Origin: Sphingomonas arvum
GTDB lineage: Bacteria > Pseudomonadota > Alphaproteobacteria > Sphingomonadales > Sphingomonadaceae
DNA length: 64,000 bases
Direction of reading: 5' to 3'
NCBI RefSeq assembly: GCF_026013565.1
Contig: NZ_JAPDOB010000001.1
Span: 868,001-932,000, forward strand
This document shows positions 36,942 through 44,605 of the stretch, piece by piece; the first letter of the stretch is position 1; each line of letters starts with the position of its first letter. The notes under the pieces were generated by a model. The model saw nothing but the letters and a program-made list of their open reading frames with translations, searched no databases and was not told where the DNA came from. The translations under genes and the position numbers were made by a program.

Positions 36942-39296
36942 GTGACGGGGGTAGTCGAGACGAGCTGGGCGGGGTTGCTGCCGCTGGCGCTGGCTGCGGT
37001 GTGGTTGCCGCTTGCGGCTTGCCTGTCAGTGATTGCAGCCCGGCGCATGCGGCGAGCACGGTCGGTACTGCAGTCCGCGCGTTCGATGGCTGCGCTGCTC
37101 GCAGCAGCGCCGGCGCGCCCCCTGCTCGTTATGCGCGATGGTGCGATCGACGCCGACGCGGCATTCCTGCGTGAGGTCGGCCTGGAGGATGGGGTTGGTC
37201 ACCTCCAGCAACTCGCGGCAGGGGGGCGCGGGCTCGACGGCGAGGACCTTGCAGCATTGGCGGAGGAACTCAGGTCGGCGGTGCTGACCGGTGCGCGGGT
37301 CAGCCGTTCGGTGCGGATCGCGAACTCGGACCGGGTCATGGAGGTGCGCGGTGGTCCTGCGCCACCCCCATCACCGGCCGGCGCCGTGCTTTTGTGGTTC
37401 TTCGATACCAGTTCGGCGGAACAGGAGAAGGTCGAGCTCGCCCGGCGACTGAAAGACACGGGCGCGGCCCTCGACGCCCTGACCCACCTCATCGAGGCCG
37501 CGCCCTTTCCGATGTGGTATCGGGGCGCGGACCTGAACCTTGGCCTGGTCAACAACGCGTTCGTCACGGCGGTTGAGGCGCCCTCCGCCGCCGCGGTCAT
37601 CAAGGACGGCATCGAGCTGATCGACGGTCCAGGCAGCAAGGGTGCGAAGGCAGCGGCGCAACGCGCTCTTGCCGACGACCGGCCGTTCTCGCGCAACCAG
37701 CCGGCCACAATCGGGGGCGAGCGGCGGATGCTGCGGCTGGTCGATGTTCCGCTGGGCGGCGGTGCGGTGGCGGGGTTCGCCATCGACATCCAGGACCTGG
37801 AGGATGCGCGATTCGAGCTGGGCCGCTACATCGAAGGGCAACGCGAGCTGGCGGACCGAATGACGGCCGGAGCAGTCCAGTTCGACCCGGATCGTACCCT
37901 CAGCTTCTTCAACCGGCCGTTCGCGATCATGGCTCAGCTCGATCCCGAGTGGCTCGGCGAGAAGCCCGAGTTCGATCGCGTGCTCGAACGTATGCGGGAA
38001 CAGGGCCGTTTGCCGGAGACCCGCGATTTTCCGCAATGGAAAGCGGAGCGGCGGGGCTGGTTCACCTCGCCAGCGGAGGCGCTGGAGGAGGAGTGGATCC
38101 TCACGAACGGCGACCACCTGCGGGTCGTCGGTCAGCCGCTGCCCGACGGTGGCCTGCGCCTGTTCTTCGAGGACCGGACGGAGCAGGTGCGCCTGGCCAG
38201 CGCCCGCGACACTCTGCTGCGCGTCCGCACCGCCACCTTCGACAACCTCTTCGAGGGCATCGGCGTGTTCGCCGCGGACGGCCGGCTGTACCTGTGGAAC
38301 CGCCGGTTCTGCAGCTTCTGGGACCTCGACGAAAGCTGGCTCGGCGAACATCCGCGGGTCGACGAACTGGTACCCGCCATGGCCCAGCGGCTGGTCAATC
38401 CAACCGCCGCTGCGCAGCTACGCGAGCTGGTACGGTCGGCGACCAACGAGCGCCGGCAGGGCAGCGGCCGCTTGTCGATGGTCGACGGCAGTCATTTCGA
38501 GTTCGCGTCCGTGCCGCTGCCGGACGGCAACGCCCTGTTCACCATGGTAGACGTGACCGACTCCACCCGCATCGAATATGCGCTGCGGGAGCGAACCACG
38601 GCGCTGGAGGAGGCCGACCGGGTGCGAACCGACTTCGTTGCCAACATGAGCTACGAGTTGCGCACCCCGCTGACCTCCATCGGCGGCTTCGCGCAGATGC
38701 TGGCGGGCGGCTACGCCGGCAAGCTCGCCCCTGCGGCCGCCGATTACGTCGGCGCCATTCTCGAGTCGGTGGCGCGCCTGTCCAAGCTGATCGACGACGT
38801 GCTGGACCTGACTCAGGGCGAGCAGCGCGCCGTTACCATCGAGCATGAGCGGATTGATCTGGCCGGTCTCGTCCGCAACACCGTGGAACGAATGGAAGCG
38901 GCCGCTCGCGAAAAGGGTCTTGCGCTGAATGCCACCATCGATCCCTCCACCGGCGTGGTGATCGGCGATGCCCGGCGGTTGCGCGAAAGCATCGAGCATG
39001 TCCTGCGCAACGCCATCGCCTACACGGACGAGGGCACGGTTACGTTGCACGCCACGGGCGACGACCAGCAGGTGCAGATCAGGCTCAGCGATACGGGCGA
39101 GGGCATCGACGGCGACGACCAGCGCCGCGTCTTCGAACGCTTCACCCGGATCGGTGGCACGCACGGCGAAGCAGCGCTTGGACTTGGGCTTCCGCTCACC
39201 CGCCAGTTCGTGGAGGCGCACGGCGGGACGGTCGATCTCCAGTCGCGCAAGGGGGAAGGGACGGTGGTGACCATCACGCTCCCGCGCCGGTCGTGA
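36942..39296 (+). CDS. divL: DivL-type PAS-domain atypical histidine kinase (Tyr in place of His)
   Basis: 784 residues from a GTG at 36942 (the frame is open further upstream; TTG 36939 is an alternative). An N-terminal membrane helix (about 8-30) leads to several PAS-like domains (about 150-540), then a DHp domain with NMSYELRTPLTSIGGFAQML. The usual phosphoacceptor His is Tyr571, as in Caulobacter DivL. The HATPase domain follows with LRNAIAYTDEGT (N-box) and DTGEGI, then ALGLGLPLTRQFVEAHGG. DivL controls the CckA-CtrA cell-cycle pathway through DivK/CckA. It overlaps tsaE (GTGA). Confidence 0.88.
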   Translation: MTGVVETSWAGLLPLALAAVWLPLAACLSVIAARRMRRARSVLQSARSMAALLAAAPARPLLVMRDGAIDADAAFLREVGLEDGVGHLQQLAAGGRGLDGEDLAALAEELRSAVLTGARVSRSVRIANSDRVMEVRGGPAPPPSPAGAVLLWFFDTSSAEQEKVELARRLKDTGAALDALTHLIEAAPFPMWYRGADLNLGLVNNAFVTAVEAPSAAAVIKDGIELIDGPGSKGAKAAAQRALADDRPFSRNQPATIGGERRMLRLVDVPLGGGAVAGFAIDIQDLEDARFELGRYIEGQRELADRMTAGAVQFDPDRTLSFFNRPFAIMAQLDPEWLGEKPEFDRVLERMREQGRLPETRDFPQWKAERRGWFTSPAEALEEEWILTNGDHLRVVGQPLPDGGLRLFFEDRTEQVRLASARDTLLRVRTATFDNLFEGIGVFAADGRLYLWNRRFCSFWDLDESWLGEHPRVDELVPAMAQRLVNPTAAAQLRELVRSATNERRQGSGRLSMVDGSHFEFASVPLPDGNALFTMVDVTDSTRIEYALRERTTALEEADRVRTDFVANMSYELRTPLTSIGGFAQMLAGGYAGKLAPAAADYVGAILESVARLSKLIDDVLDLTQGEQRAVTIEHERIDLAGLVRNTVERMEAAAREKGLALNATIDPSTGVVIGDARRLRESIEHVLRNAIAYTDEGTVTLHATGDDQQVQIRLSDTGEGIDGDDQRRVFERFTRIGGTHGEAALGLGLPLTRQFVEAHGGTVDLQSRKGEGTVVTITLPRRS

Positions 39297-39727
39297 TCCT
39301 GGTCGATGAGCAAGCGACGGAAGCGGTCGGCCGCCAGCTTGCGCAAGCCTTGCGGCCCGGCGACGTCATCGCCCTGTCCGGCGCCCTTGGGGTCGGCAAG
39401 ACTGCATTGTCGCGGGCCATCCTCCATGCTGCCGGTCACGACGGTGAGGTGCCGAGCCCGACCTTCGCCATCGTCCAGCCGTACGATGACCTGCCGGTGC
39501 CGATCTGGCATTGCGATCTCTACCGGCTGGAGGACCCGTCCGAACTCGACGAGCTCGGACTGGACGGTGGGCTGGACGGCATCCTGCTGGTGGAGTGGCC
39601 CGAGAAGGCCGGTGCGGCAGCTTGGCCACAGGCGCTCCGCCTATCGCTCGAGTTCGCGGCTGACGGGCAGCGTCGCTTGACTTGGGAGGTGCCGGCGGCA
39701 TGGGAAGGGCGATGGCCGCCAGCATGA
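39293..39727 (+). CDS. tsaE: tRNA threonylcarbamoyladenosine biosynthesis ATPase TsaE
   Basis: 144 residues from a GTG that overlaps the divL stop (GTGA). Walker A GALGVGKTALSRAIL, PSPTFAIVQPYDD, HCDLYRLEDP and LVEWPEKA are the TsaE signature set. It works with TsaB/TsaD in t6A37 synthesis, the modification that MtaB (also in this window) later thiomethylates. Confidence 0.96.
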   Translation: MILVDEQATEAVGRQLAQALRPGDVIALSGALGVGKTALSRAILHAAGHDGEVPSPTFAIVQPYDDLPVPIWHCDLYRLEDPSELDELGLDGGLDGILLVEWPEKAGAAAWPQALRLSLEFAADGQRRLTWEVPAAWEGRWPPA

Positions 39728-40713
39728 TCCCGCCGCCCGAAACTGACGAGTTCCTCCGCTCGGCGGGGTGGGAGGGCGCCGCCGTGGTGCCGCTTGCCGG
39801 GGACGCCAGCTTCCGTCGTTACTTCCGCGTTCACCATGAGGGCCGCCAGGCGGTGCTGATGGACGCGCCGCCGCCGCACGAGGACCCGCGCCCGTTCATC
39901 ACCGTCGCCGAGTGGCTTTCCCGCGCCGGTCTGTCCGCGCCCGAGATACTGGCGCGCGACCTGGATCGCGGGTTGCTGCTGCTCAGCGACCTCGGTTCCG
40001 ACCGGCTGCGCGAGCGGCTGGACGAAGCGCCGCATCGCGAGCGCGAGCTGTACGAATTGGCTACCGACGTATTGGTCCACCTCCATCGCCATCCGCCGAT
40101 GCAAGGATTGTCGCCGCATGGGCTCCGCGAATGGCTGGCAGAACTCGACCTGTTCACCGAATGGTACTGCCCGGCGATCGGTCTAACGGTCGACCGCGCC
40201 GGCTACCGCACCGCTTGGGAAGAGGTGCTTGGCCCGGTCGGGGTGGACGGGCTCGGCCCCGTGACGGTGCTGCGCGACTACCATGCCGAGAACATCATGC
40301 TGGTAGACGGCCAGGCGGGCGTCAGCCACCTTGGCCTGCTCGACTTCCAGGACGCGCTCGCCGGTCACCCCGCTTACGATCTCTGCTCGGTGCTGGAGGA
40401 CGCCCGCCGCGACGTGTCGCCTGAGATCGAGCGCGAGATGATCGCCCGCTATGTCGCCGCTACCGGTGCCAGCGCGGCGTTCGAGCGCGCCTACTGGTGC
40501 CTCGCAGCGCAGCGCAACACCCGCATCCTCGGCGTCTTCACCCGCCTGTGGAAGCGCGACGGCAAGCCCGGTTATCGCCGCTTTCAGCCACGCATGTGGG
40601 GACTGCTGGAGCGCGACCTGACGCAACCCTGGCTGGCGCCGGTGCGCGACTGGTTCGACGCCAATGTGCCGACCGAGGCGCGGGTCGCGCCCTGGCTGGA
40701 GGAGGTCGCTTGA
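39724..40713 (+). CDS. amgK: N-acetylmuramate/N-acetylglucosamine anomeric kinase (AmgK-like phosphotransferase)
   Basis: 329 residues from an ATG interlocking with the tsaE stop (ATGA); ATG 39712 in frame is an alternative. Aminoglycoside-phosphotransferase fold: LAGDASFRRYFRV (P-loop-like), LLLLSDLGSD, catalytic LRDYHAENIML and metal-binding LLDFQDALAG. Beside murU this is very likely AmgK, which phosphorylates the anomeric carbon of MurNAc and GlcNAc in cell-wall recycling; the pathway bypasses MurA, so its organisms can show fosfomycin tolerance. Confidence 0.85.
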   Translation: MIPPPETDEFLRSAGWEGAAVVPLAGDASFRRYFRVHHEGRQAVLMDAPPPHEDPRPFITVAEWLSRAGLSAPEILARDLDRGLLLLSDLGSDRLRERLDEAPHRERELYELATDVLVHLHRHPPMQGLSPHGLREWLAELDLFTEWYCPAIGLTVDRAGYRTAWEEVLGPVGVDGLGPVTVLRDYHAENIMLVDGQAGVSHLGLLDFQDALAGHPAYDLCSVLEDARRDVSPEIEREMIARYVAATGASAAFERAYWCLAAQRNTRILGVFTRLWKRDGKPGYRRFQPRMWGLLERDLTQPWLAPVRDWFDANVPTEARVAPWLEEVA

Positions 40714-41477
40714 CCGCCGCAACCGTGACCCGTGCCTTGAAGCTCCGGCCGGAGATCGAGGCATCGGTGCCGCGCACCGCGATGGTCATGGCCGCCGGCT
40801 TGGGCAAGCGGATGCGGCCGTTGACCGCCACCCGGCCCAAGCCATTGGTCGAGGTCGCCGGCAGGGCGATGCTCGACCACGTGCTCGACCGGCTGCGCGC
40901 CGCCGGCGTCCAGCGTCTGGTCGTCAACGTCCACTATCTGGCGGACTCGCTGGAGGCGCACCTCAAGGCTCATGCCAAGGACCTGGAGGTTGTCATCTCC
41001 GACGAGCGCCCTCTGCTGCTGGAGACCGGCGGGGGCTTGAAGAAGGCGCTGCCGCTGATCGACTGCGACCCGTTCCTGGCGGTCAACAGCGACAATTTTT
41101 GGGTCGACGGGCCGTCCGACACGCTGAAGCTGCTGGCTTCGCACTGGGACGACCGAAAGATGGACGCGCTGCTGCTGTTGGTGCCCCAGGCGCGCGCCGG
41201 CAACCACGGCGGCATGGGCGATTTCCATATGGACGCGGCCGGCCGTTTGAAGCGGCGCACGGCGGCCAAGGTCGCACCATTCGTATATACCGGCATCCAG
41301 ATGCTGTCGAAGCGCATGCTGGACGACACGCCAGATGGGGTCTTCTCGACGAACATCCTTTGGGACCGGGCGATCGCGCAGGGCCGCTGCTTCGGGGTTG
41401 TGCACCAGGGATTGTGGTTCGACGTCGGCACCCCGGCCGCGATCAAGGCGACGGAACAGGCGCTGCGCCTTGGCTGA
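40710..41477 (+). CDS. murU: N-acetylmuramate alpha-1-phosphate uridylyltransferase (MurU-like)
   Basis: 255 residues from a TTG whose TTGA overlaps the amgK stop; GGAGGAGG lies 5 bases upstream, which favours it over the GTG at 40725. Nucleotidyltransferase motifs are MAAGLGKRMRPLT, KPLVEVAGRAMLDHVL and NSDNFWVDG, and the closing WFDVGTPAAI is the sugar-1-phosphate family end. It forms UDP-MurNAc from AmgK's product. The amgK-murU order supports the assignment; a general mannose-1-phosphate guanylyltransferase is the alternative. Confidence 0.85.
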   Translation: MTAATVTRALKLRPEIEASVPRTAMVMAAGLGKRMRPLTATRPKPLVEVAGRAMLDHVLDRLRAAGVQRLVVNVHYLADSLEAHLKAHAKDLEVVISDERPLLLETGGGLKKALPLIDCDPFLAVNSDNFWVDGPSDTLKLLASHWDDRKMDALLLLVPQARAGNHGGMGDFHMDAAGRLKRRTAAKVAPFVYTGIQMLSKRMLDDTPDGVFSTNILWDRAIAQGRCFGVVHQGLWFDVGTPAAIKATEQALRLG

Positions 41478-44385
41478 GACGGGCCGGCCGGCCGTCTTCA
41501 CCATTGGCGCGCATCGCAGCTTCGCCGATGCGCTGGCGGCGGGACTGATCGCCGAGCACGGCCGCGACCCGCTCGGCCTGGCGCGTGGCCGAATCCTCCT
41601 TCCGAACAACCGCGCAGTCCGCACGATGACGGAAGCGTTCGTCCGCGCGAGCGGCGGCGGCCTGCTGCTGCCCCGGCTGATCGCCGTTGGCGACCCGGAA
41701 CTGGATGAGCGGCTGGGCGGCGCGTTCGAGCCGGCCGACGCCGCGCCGGTGCCGCCGGCCGTGGACCCGCTCACCCGACTGGTCGCACTGGCCAGGCTGG
41801 TGCGCGAGCAGCGCGGACCGGAGGCGAGCGCCGCCGAAAGCTTCCGCCTAGCGGCCGACCTCGCCCGCACTCGCGACGCCCTGCTGGTCGAGGAGGTCGC
41901 GCCCGAGCGGCTGGCCGAAGCCGTTCCGGAGGAGCTGGCGCTGCACTGGCAGCGCTCCCTTCAGCAACTGCGTGCGCTGCTCGACGCCTGGCCGCGCGAG
42001 CTCGCGCGCATGGGCCGGATCGACCTTGCCGAGCGCCGCAACCACCTGCTCCGCGCCACGGCCCGGCGCTGGGCGGAGCGGCCGCCGGAGGGCTTCACGG
42101 TCGCCGCCGGGATTACCACCAGCGCTCCAGCCGTCGTGGCGCTGCTGCGGACGGTCGCACAGATGCCGGGTGGAGCCGTGGTTCTGCCGGCGCTGTTCGG
42201 CGAGCGGCTGCTGGGCGCCGACGAATGGGACTGGCTCGGCCCCGATCCGGACAGCGGCCGGGCGGACGAGTCTCATCCACAATACCACCTCAAGCGCCTG
42301 CTAGACCGGATGGGCGTGCACCGGGACGAGGTGCAGCAATGGCGGCGGGGCGGCCGGGCGGCCTCGCCGGCGGTGCGCGGCCGAGCGATCGCCAACACGC
42401 TCAAGAGCGCGCGCTTCACCCACCGCTGGGCCGCCCTCCCGCCCCGCGACCGGCGAATGACGGGCGTAAGGCTGGCCGAGTTGCCCGATCCAGCAAGCGA
42501 GGCGCAGGCGATCGCCGTCGCCCTGCGCGAGGCGCTGGAGACACCGGGGCAGACTGCAGCGCTGGTAACCCCGGACCGGGCGCTCGCCGCCCGCGTGTCC
42601 GCCTTGCTTGCCCGCTGGGGCATCACCGCGGACGACAGCGCCGGCAAGCCGCTCAGCCAAGCCGCGGCAGGAACCTTGCTGCTCGGCATCGCCGCGGCCG
42701 CGGCCGAACGCCTCGCCCCAGTGCCGACCTTGGCGCTGGTCAAGCATCCGCTGGCGGGTGCCGGCAGCGACCGGCAGAAGTGGCTGGAAGCGGCCCGCCT
42801 GCTCGACCTCGCGCTGCGCGGACCGCGCCCTCCGGAAGGGCTCGCCGGCCTCGACGCGCTCTGTGCGGAAAAGGATCGCGAGCGAAAGACCCGGGGTTGC
42901 GGCCAGGCGTGGGCCGCCATCCGGCCGTGCCTGGAACGCGTTGGGTCCGTGCTCGCCCAGCCGGTCCCGCTGCGACGGCTCGCGGCCGACCTGCGCGAAC
43001 TCGCGACCGGCATCGCCGGGAACGCCGCCTGGAGTGGTCCGGACGGACGCGCCGCGGCCGAGCTGCTGGCTAGCCTGGAGGAATCCGACGGCGCCGCCGC
43101 CATCGAAGTTCGAGCCGACGACGCGGTGCCGCTGCTCCGCCAGCTGCTGGATGCCCAAGCCGTGCGGCCGCCCTACGGCGGGCACCCGCGCATTCAGATT
43201 CTCGGCTTGCTGGAGGCACGACTAGTCCAGGCCGACCTGATGATCCTCGGCGGGCTCAATGAAGGCGTCTGGCCCGCCCTGCCGCAGCCCGACCCGTGGC
43301 TCGCGCCCGCCATCCGGCGCACGCTCGGCCTTGCGGGGCTGGAGTTCCGGGTCGGCCTAGCCGCGCACGATTTCGCCGGCTTCCTTGGTGCACCGCGCGT
43401 GCTGATCACCCGTGCCCGACGGGACGGACGCTCGCCGACGGTCGCCTCGCGCCTGCTGCTCCGGCTGCAAGCAATGACCGGCGGGCTGGCGCGAGACGGA
43501 CGGCTGGAGCGGCTGGCGGCGGCGATCGACGAGGCCGGTGAGCCCCGGCCCGCGAACCGTCCAGCGCCGTGCCCGCCTGTCGACGATCGACCCCGCCAGA
43601 TCTACGTCACCGACGTCGATCGGCTGAACGCGGACCCGTTTGCCTTCTACGCCAAGGCCATGCTCAAGCTGAAGTCGCTCGACCCGGTCGACGCCGACGC
43701 CACCGCCGCGTGGAAGGGCAGCGCGGTGCACGACGTGCTGCAGCAATGGCTCCAGCAGGACGACTGCAACCCCGCGCTGCTGCTCGACCGCACCCGGGCG
43801 CTGCTGGAGCAGGATGAGATCCACCCCATGCTGCGCGCCCTATGGGGTCCGCGGCTGTACGAGGCCATCGAATGGATTGCCGGGCAGCAAGCCGCCAACC
43901 AGGCCGAGGGCCGGCGACCGCTGCGGGCCGAGATCGAGGGCCAGGCGCAGCTTGGTCCCGTGCTGCTCAAGGGCAAGGCCGACCGGATCGACCGGCTGGC
44001 GGACGGCAGCCTCGCGATCCTCGACTACAAGACCGGCCAGCCGCCGTCGAGAAAGGCGGTGGCGGAAGGCTTCGCGCTGCAGCTTGGACTGCTGGGCCTG
44101 ATCGCCCGGGCCGGCGGTTTTCCAGAGCTCACCGGGCAGCCGAGAGCGCACGAATACTGGTCACTCGCGAAAAAATCGGGTCGCAAGACCCCCGGCTTCG
44201 TCGACGCCGCCGACGGCGGCCAGCCCGACACCTTCCTTCACGCGGCGCAGGAGGCCTTCGCCCGCGCTGCCGCCAGGTGGCTGACCGGCGACGAGCCATT
44301 CACCGCCAAGCTCCACCCGGCCTACGCACCTTATGGCGACTACGACCAGCTAATGCGGCTGGAGGAATGGTACGGGCGCGAGTAG
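41470..44385 (+). CDS. addB: AddB subunit of the AddAB helicase-nuclease
   Basis: 971 residues from a TTG overlapping the end of murU (no ATG or GTG fits). The alphaproteobacterial AddB type: a degenerate helicase-like N-terminal half without an intact Walker A, then LMILGGLNEGVWPALPQPDPW near residue 595. A C-terminal PD-(D/E)xK nuclease has ILDYKTGQ near 855. With AddA it resects double-strand ends for recombination. Coupling to murU and then to addA is typical of this neighbourhood. Confidence 0.92.
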   Translation: MAETGRPAVFTIGAHRSFADALAAGLIAEHGRDPLGLARGRILLPNNRAVRTMTEAFVRASGGGLLLPRLIAVGDPELDERLGGAFEPADAAPVPPAVDPLTRLVALARLVREQRGPEASAAESFRLAADLARTRDALLVEEVAPERLAEAVPEELALHWQRSLQQLRALLDAWPRELARMGRIDLAERRNHLLRATARRWAERPPEGFTVAAGITTSAPAVVALLRTVAQMPGGAVVLPALFGERLLGADEWDWLGPDPDSGRADESHPQYHLKRLLDRMGVHRDEVQQWRRGGRAASPAVRGRAIANTLKSARFTHRWAALPPRDRRMTGVRLAELPDPASEAQAIAVALREALETPGQTAALVTPDRALAARVSALLARWGITADDSAGKPLSQAAAGTLLLGIAAAAAERLAPVPTLALVKHPLAGAGSDRQKWLEAARLLDLALRGPRPPEGLAGLDALCAEKDRERKTRGCGQAWAAIRPCLERVGSVLAQPVPLRRLAADLRELATGIAGNAAWSGPDGRAAAELLASLEESDGAAAIEVRADDAVPLLRQLLDAQAVRPPYGGHPRIQILGLLEARLVQADLMILGGLNEGVWPALPQPDPWLAPAIRRTLGLAGLEFRVGLAAHDFAGFLGAPRVLITRARRDGRSPTVASRLLLRLQAMTGGLARDGRLERLAAAIDEAGEPRPANRPAPCPPVDDRPRQIYVTDVDRLNADPFAFYAKAMLKLKSLDPVDADATAAWKGSAVHDVLQQWLQQDDCNPALLLDRTRALLEQDEIHPMLRALWGPRLYEAIEWIAGQQAANQAEGRRPLRAEIEGQAQLGPVLLKGKADRIDRLADGSLAILDYKTGQPPSRKAVAEGFALQLGLLGLIARAGGFPELTGQPRAHEYWSLAKKSGRKTPGFVDAADGGQPDTFLHAAQEAFARAAARWLTGDEPFTAKLHPAYAPYGDYDQLMRLEEWYGRE

Positions 44386-44391
44386 CGTCGC

Positions 44392-44532
44392 TTACTTCTT
44401 CCGGGGCTTGCCCGAGCGCGCGTAGAGCAGCGCGGCAACGATCGCCGCGGAGCCTATGCCGACCGCCACCCCGGCCTTGAACTGGCGGCCTTCGCCCTCC
44501 GGCTTTTCGGTCTTCTTTGGCTGTTCGGTCAT
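44392..44532 (-). CDS. 46-residue single-span membrane protein
   Basis: A short frame not large enough to be listed by usual cut-offs: MTEQPKKTEKPEGEGRQFKA, then a Gly/Ala hydrophobic helix (about residues 21-38, AVGIGSAAIVAALLYA) and a basic end (RSGKPRKK). AAGGA directly precedes the ATG. It ends 7 bases from the convergent addB stop and is divergent to addA. Charged-helix-charged layout and ribosome site support a real protein; the function is unknown. Confidence 0.6.
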   Translation of the reverse strand: MTEQPKKTEKPEGEGRQFKAGVAVGIGSAAIVAALLYARSGKPRKK

Positions 44533-44605
44533 GTCCTTACCCCTGGTCGGTTCGCCGCCGTCTTAAGCGCATGGCGTGGCCGGAGGGAAGCGCTATGGTC
44601 GCCTC

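Noticed and set aside
36697-37059. Minus-strand frame of 120 codons with lipoprotein-like start (LAACAGL)
   Set aside because: It lies antisense to the divL start and spans the intergenic region; no ribosome site, and the rest is Pro/Ala/Arg-rich shadow sequence.
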